Shown: positions 1-9,480 of the stretch, piece after piece
Numbering within the stretch: position 1 is the stretch's first letter
Layout of the letters: the number at the start of each line of letters is the position of its first letter
Origin: Kryptolebias marmoratus
Taxonomy: Eukaryota; Chordata; Actinopteri; Cyprinodontiformes; Rivulidae
Direction of reading: 5' to 3'
NCBI RefSeq assembly: GCF_001649575.2
Contig: NC_051434.1
Coordinates: 20,653,051 to 20,717,050, forward strand
DNA: 64,000 nt
The notes under the pieces: model-generated
The model's input: only the letters and a program-made list of their open reading frames with translations
The model's database searches: none
What the model was told of the DNA's origin: nothing
Translations under genes and position numbers: made by a program

Positions 1-657
1 CAAGAAACGTAACCTCCTGAGAAAGAACTAGGTTGCTCTTCTGCCAGTTCACACAAAGACCCAACAGATCTTTGTTGTGGAGTAACGTACGTGTGTCTGC
101 AACCGCCTGAGCTTCTGTGGGCGCACAGATCAGCCAATCATGGCCTGCAGAGGGTACAGGGCCACTGCCACGCACCGAGTGAACACCCGTGGGGACAGAG
201 AAAGACCGAACAGAAGAAATCTGAACTGAAAATGCTTGCCCTGAAATACAAAGCAGAGAAACTGGCAATGGTGTGGTGCAATTGGGACATGAAAGTATGC
301 GTCCCTCAAGTCGACCAAGGTAAACCAGTCGCCTGTGGAGATCGTCCGAAGCACATCCCTGATGCTGAGCATGTGAAAGGGGATAGTCTTTAAAAACACG
401 TTCAGCCCTCTCAGGTCCAAAACTGGGCGGAGTCCGCCAGTCTTTTTCAGAACTAGAAAATATGTTGAGTAAAAGCCCCCTGGATCCCGCAGGGGGTCGA
501 CAGACATTATAGCGCCCTTGGCCAGCAATGGCGCTCGTGGCTCAGAGCCTGAACTTTTACCTGGTCGTGAATCACCGTCAACCTGACCTGAGAAGGAACC
601 GGACGACGACGGCGGAACTGCAGCACGTAACCCCGATTTAGTGTAGACACCACCCAT
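1..657 (-). pseudogene. DIRS reverse transcriptase, N-terminal half, damaged
   Basis: Frame 657-130 encodes the RT fingers and palm start: GFYSTYFLVLKKTGGLRPVL, then DLRGLN, then motif A WFTLVDLRDAYFHVPI at residues 111-126 with its catalytic Asp, then FGLSLSPRVFT at about 150-160. The frame stops at 130. RT homology resumes in a different frame at about 145 as DWLICAPTEAQAVADTR, which is the segment after the catalytic YLDD box. About eight residues including most of that box are missing, so this copy cannot make a working enzyme. The rest of the domain leaves the window. Confidence 0.8.
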
Positions 658-1853
658 GGATCGGAAACGAGCGCGTTCCAGCGACTGAGCTGGTCTGGGG
701 TAAAATGTCCCACCGCCAGCTTGGAGGCGTCATTTCCAAGCCCCCCTACCCTTAAGAGGGTGGGAGGGTCACCGAGTGGACTACCTGGGTTGAGAGGCGA
801 CGTAGGTCCGATCCCTAGGCAGATCCCACTGGCCCGAGCAGGCCCTGCAGCAGGCTGCGGCTGCCCCACAGATGGTGTAGAGGGGGCTGGATAAGCACGC
901 AAAAAGACACAGAGGCGCCCCCAGCAGGACGCTGCAAGCGTCTGCGGTGAAGGCCAGCCAACTGCTGCATAGTATGCGTAGCCTGGGCCGACCACTCCAA
1001 GGCTGCAAGTTCTCAAAGCCTCGTCTGGCGCCACAATGAGGGATACTATGGCAGGTTCGACAGATGGCATGTGGCCCAAGCCAAACTTGGGCGCATCCTG
1101 CATGGCCGCCAAGAGTCTGCCATTAGAGGTCGGCCGGGAAAAGGCCTTAGTGTCCTCCCAACAGGCATGAACCTCCTTCACATATTCGGCAGATGGGGGA
1201 ACCATAAAGGACGACCTAGTAGTAGGACGCCGAAAGAAGGCGCTGGAAGCAGCAGGTTGGTCTTGCGGAGCATCCAGCTGCAACCGAGCAAGAGCGGTTT
1301 TCAACGCGCCCAATATTGAACCGTCCTCCTCCGACTGAGAGCAGGAAGAGGTACATAAACTGGCTGTCGACATATAAGAGCCAGATTCAAACTGCCCTTG
1401 AAAATCAGTACCAGACGCTGCTAGAGAGATAGTATCATCCTCCAAAACAGAGAGCCCTGAAACCATGCTCTGCCCTGGGTCAGGGTCTCCAGTCAGAGCA
1501 GGGCCACGCCCTTCCTTAAGGGACTCTAGCAGCCCCTCCATCTGCTCCAGCTCAGAAGTGAGATGGGCCACTTGCCCCGATAAGCCCTCCGAGTCCCTGG
1601 AGCTCTTCTTGGCCCTTTTCCATGGAGGCCCTAAATCCTCCGGAGCCACACCTTTCACAGGCTGGCTGGCACCTTCAAGGTCAGCCAACCGCACAGTATG
1701 CAGGGACAAGGGCAGAACAGAACAATTAGGGCAGGCCGAGTCCGTCAAGGCCTCCCTTTGATGATCTGGCCCCAAACAAGAGGGACACAGATCATGCCCA
1801 TCCTCCAACTGGAGAGGGGCCAAACAATCTCTGCAGCCCTGCATGTCCATCAC
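507..1853 (-). CDS. DIRS ORF1, gag-like protein (448 aa)
   Basis: Open frame of 448 codons on the minus strand. Residues about 7-31 hold CxxC, HDLC, PSC and H spaced as a small Cys/His finger-like module, followed by an acidic, Ser/Thr-rich central part. The C-terminal third (ASKLAVGHFTPDQLSRW, DPWVVSTLNRGY) is the usual lead-in to the DIRS polymerase. Gag-like proteins of this family are thought to package element RNA. The frame runs on to 507 but the homology leaves it at about 617, where the polymerase continues in another frame, giving an ORF overlap as is usual for DIRS. This is not a host gene. Start is the first ATG of the frame; an upstream start cannot be excluded. Confidence 0.75.
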   Translation of the reverse strand: MMDMQGCRDCLAPLQLEDGHDLCPSCLGPDHQREALTDSACPNCSVLPLSLHTVRLADLEGASQPVKGVAPEDLGPPWKRAKKSSRDSEGLSGQVAHLTSELEQMEGLLESLKEGRGPALTGDPDPGQSMVSGLSVLEDDTISLAASGTDFQGQFESGSYMSTASLCTSSCSQSEEDGSILGALKTALARLQLDAPQDQPAASSAFFRRPTTRSSFMVPPSAEYVKEVHACWEDTKAFSRPTSNGRLLAAMQDAPKFGLGHMPSVEPAIVSLIVAPDEALRTCSLGVVGPGYAYYAAVGWPSPQTLAASCWGRLCVFLRAYPAPSTPSVGQPQPAAGPARASGICLGIGPTSPLNPGSPLGDPPTLLRVGGLGNDASKLAVGHFTPDQLSRWNALVSDPWVVSTLNRGYVLQFRRRRPVPSQVRLTVIHDQVKVQALSHERHCWPRAL

Positions 1854-1989
1854 TCACGCTACAAGACTAGGTCGGATGCTGCAATCGCTACCCTTGACAC
1901 TTAAGTCAACAAGCGAATAGACCAGAGAACCCAGTCGAGCAGAAAACGCCACCCGGGGTTCCCCCGCAGCAGTAGCGCTGCTGCACTCC

Positions 1990-2210
1990 ACCGAAAGCAA
2001 GCATGAAAAACGGCCGCAATAGAGGCAAGGCGCACAGCTGCACAGCGTAAAAAAGCAAGCCCGAAAACGGCTGCAATGTAACAAAATATAGGCTGTCGAA
2101 CACAGCAGCACAAGTAAACAAAAGCGAGCCGAAAACGGCTGTTATGCTAACAAAATTGCAAGCCAAACAGGGCCGGACAAGACGAACAAAGCAAGCCCAA
2201 AACGGCTAAC
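1990..2210 (-). repeat. Four-fold ~67-bp degenerate repeat in the DIRS leader
   Basis: The motif GAAAACGGCTGCAATG or close variants recurs at about 2006, 2063, 2131 and 2198, usually preceded by AAGCAAGCC. Spacing is 57-68 bp. It lies between the gag start and the element's right boundary, so it is likely part of the element's terminal or leader region. Confidence 0.55.
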
Positions 2211-2335
2211 TTTTAGGCAACAAGCTGGTCAGATCGATCTTCTTAACACCGCACCACCAGCAGTAGGGGAACCGACACGGTAGCGAACACAGGCGAAACA
2301 AAAACATATGATGGAGGGAACAAAACCAAACAAAG

Positions 2336-3022
2336 AATCCATTTCCCATACAGCACCTTCAGCCTTACATAAAGTTCTTTGGGGCTCCCATCAAGATGAA
2401 CATACAGGGAACGAAACCTTTGTCTATAAGACTTTGGATTAATGTCATATTTCGTCAATATAGCTGCTTTCACATTATCATATTTCATTGTCTCATCAAC
2501 ATCCATATGAACATAGGCACTCCTTGCCTTACCAGTTAGGAGAGGAATGAAGCAGAAAACCCAGTCTGCTTTTGGCCAGCTACAGGCAGCTGCAATTCTC
2601 TCAAATGTAACAATGAAATGTTCAATATCACCTTCACTTCTCAATTTTTGTAACTTCAGCTTAAGAGAGAATTGTGGCTGACCTGAAGGTATATTGACTG
2701 GTGCAAATGTAGTCTGGGCCTGCTGATCATCTTCATTGTCATCCTCCTGGGTTTCCGGATTAGGTCAAAAGGGATCAGGGAGCGGAGATATGAAAGTCTG
2801 CACTTCCATTTGTAGAAGCTGAAACTGATGTTTTAAAGCTTTCAAACATATTCTAGGTTCATTTTTACCTCCTGTGCCTTCTGCTGTCCCATGAAAGCCT
2901 GCAAAATCCCAGTCAGGCCATCTTAAAAGCTCCAGTCTCCATTTTCTCTTCTGCAGCACATGGTTCCTCCGCTGGTTTATTTTTCCTGGCTCCACGGTGC
3001 CAGGAAAAAAAAAGGGACTCAA
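2336..3022 (-). pseudogene. Ty3/Gypsy (Gmr1-like) gag with SCAN-related capsid segment, broken
   Basis: Minus-strand frame with a TGA near 2764 splitting it in two. The downstream piece reads GDIEHFIVTFERIAAACSWP, LLTGKARSAYVHMDVDETMK, AAILTKYDINPKSYRQRF. This is the fish Gypsy capsid segment related to the SCAN domain (SCAN is known to derive from a Gmr1-like gag). The upstream piece includes LKALKHQFQLLQMEVQ, a coiled-coil-like lead segment, and other frames there also show gag-like wording, so small frameshifts are likely. Homology ends near 2336 after RLKVLYGKWI, where the DIRS element begins. No protease or polymerase follows, so the element is truncated. Confidence 0.7.
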
Positions 3023-3112
3023 AAAAAAAAAGAAAGTAAAAAAAGAATTAAGACAAAACTGCCCCTAAATATCCAAAAACAAAAAAAAAACAACTATGCC
3101 CCCAACAGGCAG

Positions 3113-3130
3113 ATACCACTTCTGACACCA
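3113..3130 (-). other. Primer-binding site of the Gypsy element, tRNA-Leu type
   Basis: On the minus strand this reads TGGTGTCAGAAGTGGTAT. It starts with TGG directly after an LTR ending in CA and is complementary to the 3' end of vertebrate tRNA-Leu (…CCACTTCTGACACCA). It fixes the LTR edge at 3131 and the element's orientation. Confidence 0.75.
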
Positions 3131-3624
3131 TGTGCGAGGGACCGAGCGAGGACGCACTAATAGGTTTCCAAAGAAAAATAGGTATTATTCCCCAAAATAA
3201 CAAAATTCAAACAATTGCTACAGGGCCCTTAAAAGAGGTCAAACAAGGAAAACTAAACTCAAGCCCAAAAATCATGATTTAACATAGCAAACCCTCAAAC
3301 TAACTACTCAAACAAAATACTGACTACTCCTACACAACAAACAAAGGGGACTTAAATACTAGCTGATTAACCGGAGTGACACACTTGGGAAAATGAAGGG
3401 GAATGTCTACTCACAAATTTAACAAAAAGTAACTCAACACACAGTTAGCTTAAGAGCTTACTTAAATGACTAATAACATACTTACTTAAACAACTTACTT
3501 ATAACAACTTACTTAAATAACTAATAACCCAGAACTAACAAAATAAGCAAATCACAAAAGCAAAATAACTTATACAAAAATTAGAATAAAATACTCCATG
3601 ATTCCCCTTCACCCAACAAAAACA
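3131..3624 (-). mobile_element. 5' LTR of the Gypsy element
   Basis: The edge next to the primer-binding site is firm (TG at 3131 on +). The far edge is inferred: an L2-like LINE begins at about 3625 and the preceding bases are CA, giving TG…CA over 494 bp. Read on the minus strand it contains a TATTTAAG promoter-like box (about 3350). No target-site duplication could be defined. Confidence 0.55.
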
Positions 3625-4440
3625 TGTTAATGACAAAAATAAATACAAATACAAACATGGAGAGTAGAGCAAGTAAAGACAGCAGTAGAGGGAGGAAATG
3701 TGGTCAGTTTGTCCTCCAGCAGTCTAAGTCTATAGCAGCAGAACTAAGGAATAACTCCAGAAACCCAAGCCAACCCTAACTATAGGATTGATCAAAAAGG
3801 AAAGTCTTCAGCCTGGTCTAAAAGGTAGACAGGATGTCAGCCTTACAGACAGAAACTGGAAGTTGGTTCCACCAGAGAGGAGTCTGAGAACTGAAAGCTC
3901 TGTCTCCCATTCTACTTTTAGTAACTTTAGGAACCAGAAATAAACCTGCAGTCTGAGAGTGACATGGTGTGTTAGGAAAATATGGAACAATAAAATCTTT
4001 AATATAATTCTTTTCTGAATTTGACAGGAAGCCAATGGTGGGAAGCTAAAACTGGAGAAATATGATCTCTCTTCCTAACTCCAGTAGCAGCATTTTAGAT
4101 CAACTAGACTTTTTAAAGTGTTTTTGGACACCCAGATAATAAAGAATTTCAATAGTCCAGCCTAGCCTTGATAAATGTATGGAGCAGTTTTTCTGTATCA
4201 TTTTGAGACAAGATGTTTCTAATTTTAGTGATATTACGTAGGTGGAGAAAACCTGTCCTGGCAACATTTTTAATGTAGGGGTTAAAATACATATCACGGT
4301 TCTTTACATTAGAACTGGAGGCTAAATAGATGCCATCCAGAGGAAGTGAAAGGCTGCAACATTTGTTCCTAAGATGCTCAGGTCCAAAAACCACTGCCAC
4401 TGTAATGTTTAAAAGCAGAAAATTTGGGGTCATCCTGGTT
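3625..4440 (-). pseudogene. L2/CR1-clade LINE fragment, RT C-terminal part
   Basis: Minus-strand translation in several frames shows the C-terminal RT wording of L2-type LINEs: GPEHLRNKCCSLSLPLDGI, NPYIKNVARTGFLHLRNITK and LLHTFIKARLDY (4433-4149), then HWLPV- and WNQLPV-type segments down to 3780. Frames are broken by several stops. The same element occurs at 54328-55695 on the same strand, with an intact 3' tail. Here the 3' tail is missing and is replaced by the Gypsy LTR. Confidence 0.75.
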
Positions 4441-4460
4441 TTTATGTCTTTAATGTCATA

Positions 4461-4928
4461 TGTCTGGGTTTTGGTTCTGTTATGATTTAGGTTTTTCTTG
4501 TTGGATTCTTTTATTTGCTTTATTGTCCTTGTCTTTGTATTATTTTGTCTTCTTTATACCTTGGTTCTGTTTTGTCACTATCCATCTGTCCTCTGCTCAG
4601 TAGTTTCTGGTTTCCTGTCACACCCATCTCCACCTGTCTGTAATTGTAATCACTCACCTGTGCCCACTTCCCATGATTTTCCTGTGCTTTAAAATCTGGT
4701 AATTTTCTCCACCTCCCCGCCGGTTCATTGTTGATTGTTGGTGTTAGGTTCATGTCCTGTCTCTGGTCCCTCCTCATTTTGCCTTGCTTTGTCTACTGTT
4801 TGGATTTTTGTTATAGTTGTTTTGCTGCCACGCCAGCCCTGTTTTCTGTTTTGTTATTTAAATAAAGTTTAGTTTTTTCGTAGTGAATCTGCGCCCTGGG
4901 TTCCTCTCGCTCTCCCCCACTTATGACA
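4461..4928 (+). repeat. 5' LTR of the non-autonomous element
   Basis: Starts TGTCTGGG and ends ATGACA. It contains a CTTTAAAA promoter-like box (about 4687) and AATAAA (about 4860). The inside begins GAATGAACC, matching GAATGACCC in the 57990-59490 copy, so this is probably the priming region. Confidence 0.65.
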
Positions 4929-4930
4929 GA

Positions 4931-6440
4931 ATGAACCGGCCTGAACAGAACCCAGCAGACTCACTTCCCCGTGTCCCCCTCACCGAGGGGGAGAAAACCA
5001 AGATCCTGGAGGAGCTCCTTGGTCAACGCTCTCTCAGCGTCCTTGAGGGACCCTGTCTTCCGCCCACCATTACCTCAGCGTCCTGCGGCCGCCGTTGATG
5101 AAGGAAGGCAGTGACTGTGGCAGTTTCCTCGCCTTCTCCGGCCGCGGCGTCCACCATGCTCGCTCCGGCACCGGCAGCCACCAAGCCCGCTCCGGCACCG
5201 GCAGCCACCAAGCCCGCTCCGGCACCGGCAGCTTCTATGTCACTACCGGCACCCGTGGCTACCACGTCTCCGCCGGCCGCGGCAGCCGGCACCACGCCCC
5301 CGTCAGCTGCAGCGGCCATCACGCCCTCATCAGCCCAGCAGTCACCACAACCCCATCCTGCAGCTCTCAGTTTCTTATCTCTGAGCTAACCCCAACAGAA
5401 CTCTTGGACATTTCATTGCAAATTCAAAGACTGTTCACCTCCCTGAAGACTAATCTGGTTCCTAAACACAACATTCTCACCTGCAATATAATCGAAAATA
5501 TCCTGCTATCACGACCTGGACTCCTCAACATACCCATATTCATGAACTTTTTCAATGAAATAACTCAATTAAAAGGACAATTAATCCATGCCTCCACCCA
5601 GTCATCCAACCCAGCTACGTCTTCAGCTCCGCTCCCAGTGCCTCCATTGCCCTCTGCAGGGCCCCCAGTGCCTCCAGTGCCCTCTGCAGAGGCCCCAGTG
5701 CCTCCTGTGCAGCTCCAGTGCCGCTCCCGTGAACCCCTCAGCCTCCAGTGTCGCTCCCGCAGACCCCTCAGCCCCACGCCACCACAGCTTCTCCGGTAGG
5801 TGACCAGCCCCACGCCACTATAGCTTATGCAAAGCCTCCAGCCTATACCAAGTGTACCATGCCTGCCAAGTCTGTCATGCCTGCCAAGTCTGCCATACCT
5901 GCCAAATCTGCCATGACTGCGGTTGACACTTCTCGCCAGGCCGCTCCAGAGGGGGTCGAGGTTGATGCTCCTTGCCAGGCCTCTCCAGAGGGGGTGGAGG
6001 TTGACGCCTCTCTGCCTGCCAAGTCTTCAGAGGGGGTGGAGGTTGACGCCTCTCCGCCTGCCAAGTCCTCAGAGGAGGTCGGCGACGCCTCTCCACCTGC
6101 CAAGTCTGCCAGCGGCCCAGAGGGGGCCGCCGCTGCCGCCTCGGCTCCACCGGTGGGTCAGCCCGACGCCGCTGCCTCAGCTTTTTCTCCTGTGCCTCTC
6201 TGAGGGTCCCAAAAGACACTTCTGCCTCGCCTGCCTCCCGGAGGGTCCCGGAAGACGCCTCCGCCATGCCTACCTGGTCCAAGTCTGTCCGGCTCACGCC
6301 TGCCTGGTCCACGTCTGTCTGGCTCACGCCTGCCTGGTCCACGTCTGCCCGGCTCACGCCTGCCCCCCTTACGCCTGCTTGGTCCTCGCCCACGCCTGCT
6401 TGGTCCTCGCCTGCTGCGCCCAAGTCTGCTGCTCCCAGAG
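4931..6440 (+). pseudogene. Internal ORF region with unrecognised conserved module and Pro/Ala-rich repeats
   Basis: The first frame starts MNRPEQNPAD at 4931 and includes EGEKTKILEELL, a block also present in the second copy. A ~65-residue module follows at about 5386-5590 (ELLDISLQIQRLFTSL, then HNILTCNIIENILLSRPGLL, then FMNFFNEITQLKGQLIHAS), conserved at the protein level in the other copy. Around it are low-complexity tandem repeats: a 27-bp unit at 5160-5230, VEVDASPPAKSSE-type repeats at 5935-6110, and TPAWSTSV-type repeats at 6285-6400. Frames shift several times (5098, 5799, 6203), so the copy is decayed. I do not recognise the module. By position it should be gag-like, but that is inference. 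Confidence 0.5.
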
Positions 6441-6489
6441 CTCATGCCACGCAGTGGACGGTCCCCGGGCCGTCCACCGGAACTTTGAT

Positions 6490-6958
6490 TTCTTTGTTCT
6501 TCTTTTGTTGTGTTCCCCTGGCCCTTTTGCCTGGTCGGTTTTTTGTTACTGATTTTTGTTTGATGTTTGCCTCTTGCCCTCCATCCTTTTGTTGTCCCCT
6601 GTTTTAGTTTATTTTGTCTTCGTACTCCTGTCAGTATTCACCTCACCTCTGTCTGCACTTGGTTAAATGTCATGCCCATCTCCACCTGCTGTAATCACTC
6701 CTCCTCTGCTTTAAAACCTTGTCTGCTTCTCCACTACCCTGCTGGTTCATTGTTCATTGTCTCTGGTACGTCCATGGTTTGTTGTTTGTCTCTGGTTACA
6801 CCTTGTCCCATCTTGCCTTGCCGTTTTGGATTTTTGTTATAATTTGTTTTGCTGCCACGTCAGCCGTTTGTTTTCTGGTTTTGTTATTTTAAATAAATCT
6901 TTTTTTTTTTTTTAGATGAGTCTGCGTATTGGGTTCGCCACACTTTCACCATGTCCTG
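6490..6958 (+). repeat. 3' LTR of the non-autonomous element
   Basis: Matches the 5' LTR in order of landmarks (CCCATCTCCACCTGCTGTAA, CTTTAAAACC, GGTTCATTGTTCATTG, TTTTGCTGCCACGTCAGCC, AAATAAA) and ends CATGTCCTGACA. It is more diverged at its 5' end, so its start is approximate. It contains an A/T homopolymer expansion at about 6900-6914. Confidence 0.6.
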
Positions 6959-6959
6959 A

Positions 6960-6987
6960 CAATATATATATATATATATATATTTTT
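6960..6987. repeat. (TA)n microsatellite with T tract
   Basis: About 11 TA units directly abutting the LTR end, followed by poly-T. It may be the pre-existing insertion target. Confidence 0.9.
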
Positions 6988-7899
6988 TTTTTAATTTATT
7001 TATTTATTTTACCACCAATAGTCTAAAAAATGTTGCTTATATGTGTGAGTTGTATGAAGATTAGTAAGTAAGACATTGTTTATCAGTGTTTGTGACCTAA
7101 ATTATCCCTGTTGTGGTTGGCTAGAAAGCTTTAAATAAATCTCTGTTCACAACAGTCCTCCTGAAAGGGTTTAGAGGAGTTTTGTTTTGTGTTAAGTAAG
7201 GCTGAAGCTACTCATGTTATCTCACTCCATCAATAGGAAATACATTACCAATATCCAGTCGCTGCAAGCACACTATTAATTTACCACGACCTGTCCCTAC
7301 AGAGGCAGAAAGATTGTTGGAGGCAACAAGGTATATCTACTTACTCCTCTCTGGGACACGGTGCCGCTGCTGGAGGATCAATGTCGACTGAGCATGGAGG
7401 AAGTGGGGCAGGCAGGCAGGCAGCAGGCTGGAGGAGCTCCCACCGTCCCATCCTGAGCTCAAATGACACAGTCACCTAAGAGGTCCCAAAAGACCTGCAG
7501 AGACAGAGAAGGATGTGCTGCCCGATGCTGGAGTTGTGTCCTACCACACAAAAACATGGACCTTTGTCCCTCAAAGGTTGAAGAGGACACAGGTAAGAGA
7601 TATCACAGGTTTGAGATTATGATAGAAGACCCAGACTGCCACTGACAGTTCATTGTCAGGCATTGTGATATTTTGGACTTGGGTGACGCTGCAGAAATTC
7701 TTATACACTGTGTGACAAATAAAAAAGGTCTGGCCCTCTTTGGGAATCTTTTGTAAATAGAGACTGAATAGCTGGGTGCTTGATTTCATACACCTATGAC
7801 AGAGGGTCTGACTGAAACACCTGAATTTAACAATTAAATTAAATGAAATTAACTTTTTTATACCAGCAGCAGTGGGCACAGTAAGCAGCTAGTACCATT
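6988..7899. other. Unassigned AT-rich sequence
   Basis: No gene, RNA or convincing mobile element seen. A short GGCAGGCAGGCAGGCAG run lies at 7410-7426. A weak hAT-like PTEAERL reading at about 7295 is too short to call. Confidence 0.5.
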
Positions 7900-8449
7900 T
7901 GTTAAGATTCCTGCCTTTCCACACTCTCTCTTTCCCCTCTTTTTTCCCTTTCTTCTTCCCCTCCACGTGGAGCTGTGAGCAAACTAAGTTGCACTGCCCA
8001 CTTCCAGCCGATTACTCACACCTGTGTCCAATCACCCTCATCAGCACTGCCTTTTTAAGATCTTCTCTGAAACTCAGTTGGTGCCTGATCGGAGTGTCAC
8101 CCTGATGCTCTTTAAGGACGACATTAGTGTTTTTGATTTACTTTCTAGAGAAAACCCCTTTTAGTACTTACCTGTGGTTTTATGCTCCTTGCCAGTACTC
8201 CTCTTTTGTTCTCCTGACAGCTGGATCGTGTCCTCCTAGTGAGTTGATGGTTTCCGAAGATTCCTTATCCTCTCCTCTGATGGTCCTGCAATGCAGATCT
8301 TCACCTATACTTGGAAAAGGAAACAAATACCCTTGGACATTTACCTGCTTGCCCACTCTAAGTCTGCACCTTCTCAGACACCTGAAATCCATCCTTCCTT
8401 ACAAAAGAGAGGTGCTGTGATATATGTGTAAAGAAGTAATGTTGTGACA
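7900..8449 (+). mobile_element. LTR-like fragment
   Basis: Starts TGTTAAGATTCC and ends TTGTGACA. It includes CACCTGTGTCCAATCACC, a U3-like stretch common in fish LTRs, and a TTTTTAAG promoter-like box (about 8052). A CATT tetranucleotide lies at both edges. No AATAAA is evident and no partner LTR is seen, so this is tentative. Confidence 0.35.
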
Positions 8450-9480
8450 TTACAGTATTTTTTCTTGCAATCACGTCTCTCAGTACGCCATTTGCAAAAG
8501 TGTGATTACAAAGTGCAAACTGTAACATGTTGGTTTACTTCTTTCAATGTACTTTACAACATATTAGCCTTACCATGTACTATTACTAACTATAACAGAA
8601 TACTTAGAACATGGTACCTTGATGTTTGTGAATGAGCTCAAACTAAAAAGATGGGAGAAATAGTAAGTGGAAACAACTAAAAAGGATCCAAGAACATGAT
8701 TGTTGAACTTCTGTCCTGTTGTGAGGAAGACTATGGTCTAATTCCTTCCTCTTTATGAGACCACAAATTAGTTAGATCATCACAAAATGTTCTGGACCTG
8801 GAATTAGAAAAACACTAAGTCTTGACATCATGACAAGATGTCCTTTCATGACAACAAGTGAGCCTTCTCTGTTGAGTATTGAAGTCAGCAGGACCCAGTT
8901 TACAGAAGCTGCTAGATTGTATTTTTGTTTTTGGCACCAGTGTCTGTGCAGTAGTGATGTGGGGCTTTAAGTCCCACCTACTCTCCTGCACACAGTCAGT
9001 GTGTCACATGACTTCTCTTTTAGGCATGAAAGAACTAATTACAGTTAAATGTACTAGAAAAATTAATATTTGAACAAACAGCAGCAAGATAAGAACTACA
9101 TGAATTAGCAAGAGTCATTGCCTGAGAAAGATTATTGTCTGAAATGTTTGTTTTTTATTTTATTTTACCAAGTGCAGTATTTTGTTTGTTTACATGGAGG
9201 TGGAGGGACTAAAAAATTGTACTGAAATCAGTTTACAGGGAAACAGGTACTGTTTGGACTTCGATTTCTGGTTCCGATCGGAGGTCTAGATATATACATG
9301 TTTACAGGAGAGTTATAAAATAATCACATGTTAAATGCAATAATCACTTATTTTTATAATAATTTCACCACAGAAATGTACATTGCATTTATTCTAAATT
9401 GTGTCAGAGAATGATGGTAAAAAAAAATTCTAAAAAAACAAAAAGGTTTCTGTGAAACTGTTGAAAATGATCATTTAAAA
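8450..9480. other. Unassigned AT-rich sequence
   Basis: Nothing recognised on either strand. Only short frames with no domain wording. Confidence 0.5.

Larger units (their letters stand above)
1..2335 (-). mobile_element. DIRS-type tyrosine-recombinase retrotransposon, 5' part (cut by window edge)
   Basis: A minus-strand element whose leader, gag-like ORF and start of reverse transcriptase follow each other from about 2335 down to 1. The Cys/His-rich gag start and the RT wording (VDLRDAYFHVPI, FGLSLSPRVF) are those of DIRS elements. The RNase H, methyltransferase and tyrosine recombinase expected downstream would lie left of the window. The right boundary is placed where the Gypsy gag reading breaks off near 2336, suggesting the DIRS copy joined or inserted there. 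The RT is damaged, so this copy looks inactive. Confidence 0.8.
4461..6958 (+). mobile_element. Non-autonomous LTR retroelement, full-length copy
   Basis: About 2.5 kb bounded by two related, diverged LTRs (4461-4928 and about 6490-6958). The inside is about 1.5 kb and contains gag-like ORF pieces but no protease, RT or integrase. Shared LTR landmarks are CCCATCTCCACCTG, a TTTAAAA box, GGTTCATTGTT, GGATTTTTGTTAT, TTTTGCTGCCACG, an AATAAA signal and a TGACA end. A second internal copy lies at 57990-59490 (minus), and LTR-only relatives at 24190-24700 and 57215-57662. Its replication proteins presumably come from an unidentified autonomous relative. Confidence 0.7.

Noticed and set aside
5023..5322. 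Ala/Gly-rich minus-strand frame
   Set aside because: Antisense of the GC-rich repeat in the LTR element; no start context or family resemblance.
5875..6423. 182-codon minus-strand frame rich in Asp/Gln/Val repeats
   Set aside because: Shadow of the tandem repeats on the + strand LTR element.
7290..7335. hAT dimerisation-like PTEAERL reading
   Set aside because: Too short, no supporting flanking frame.
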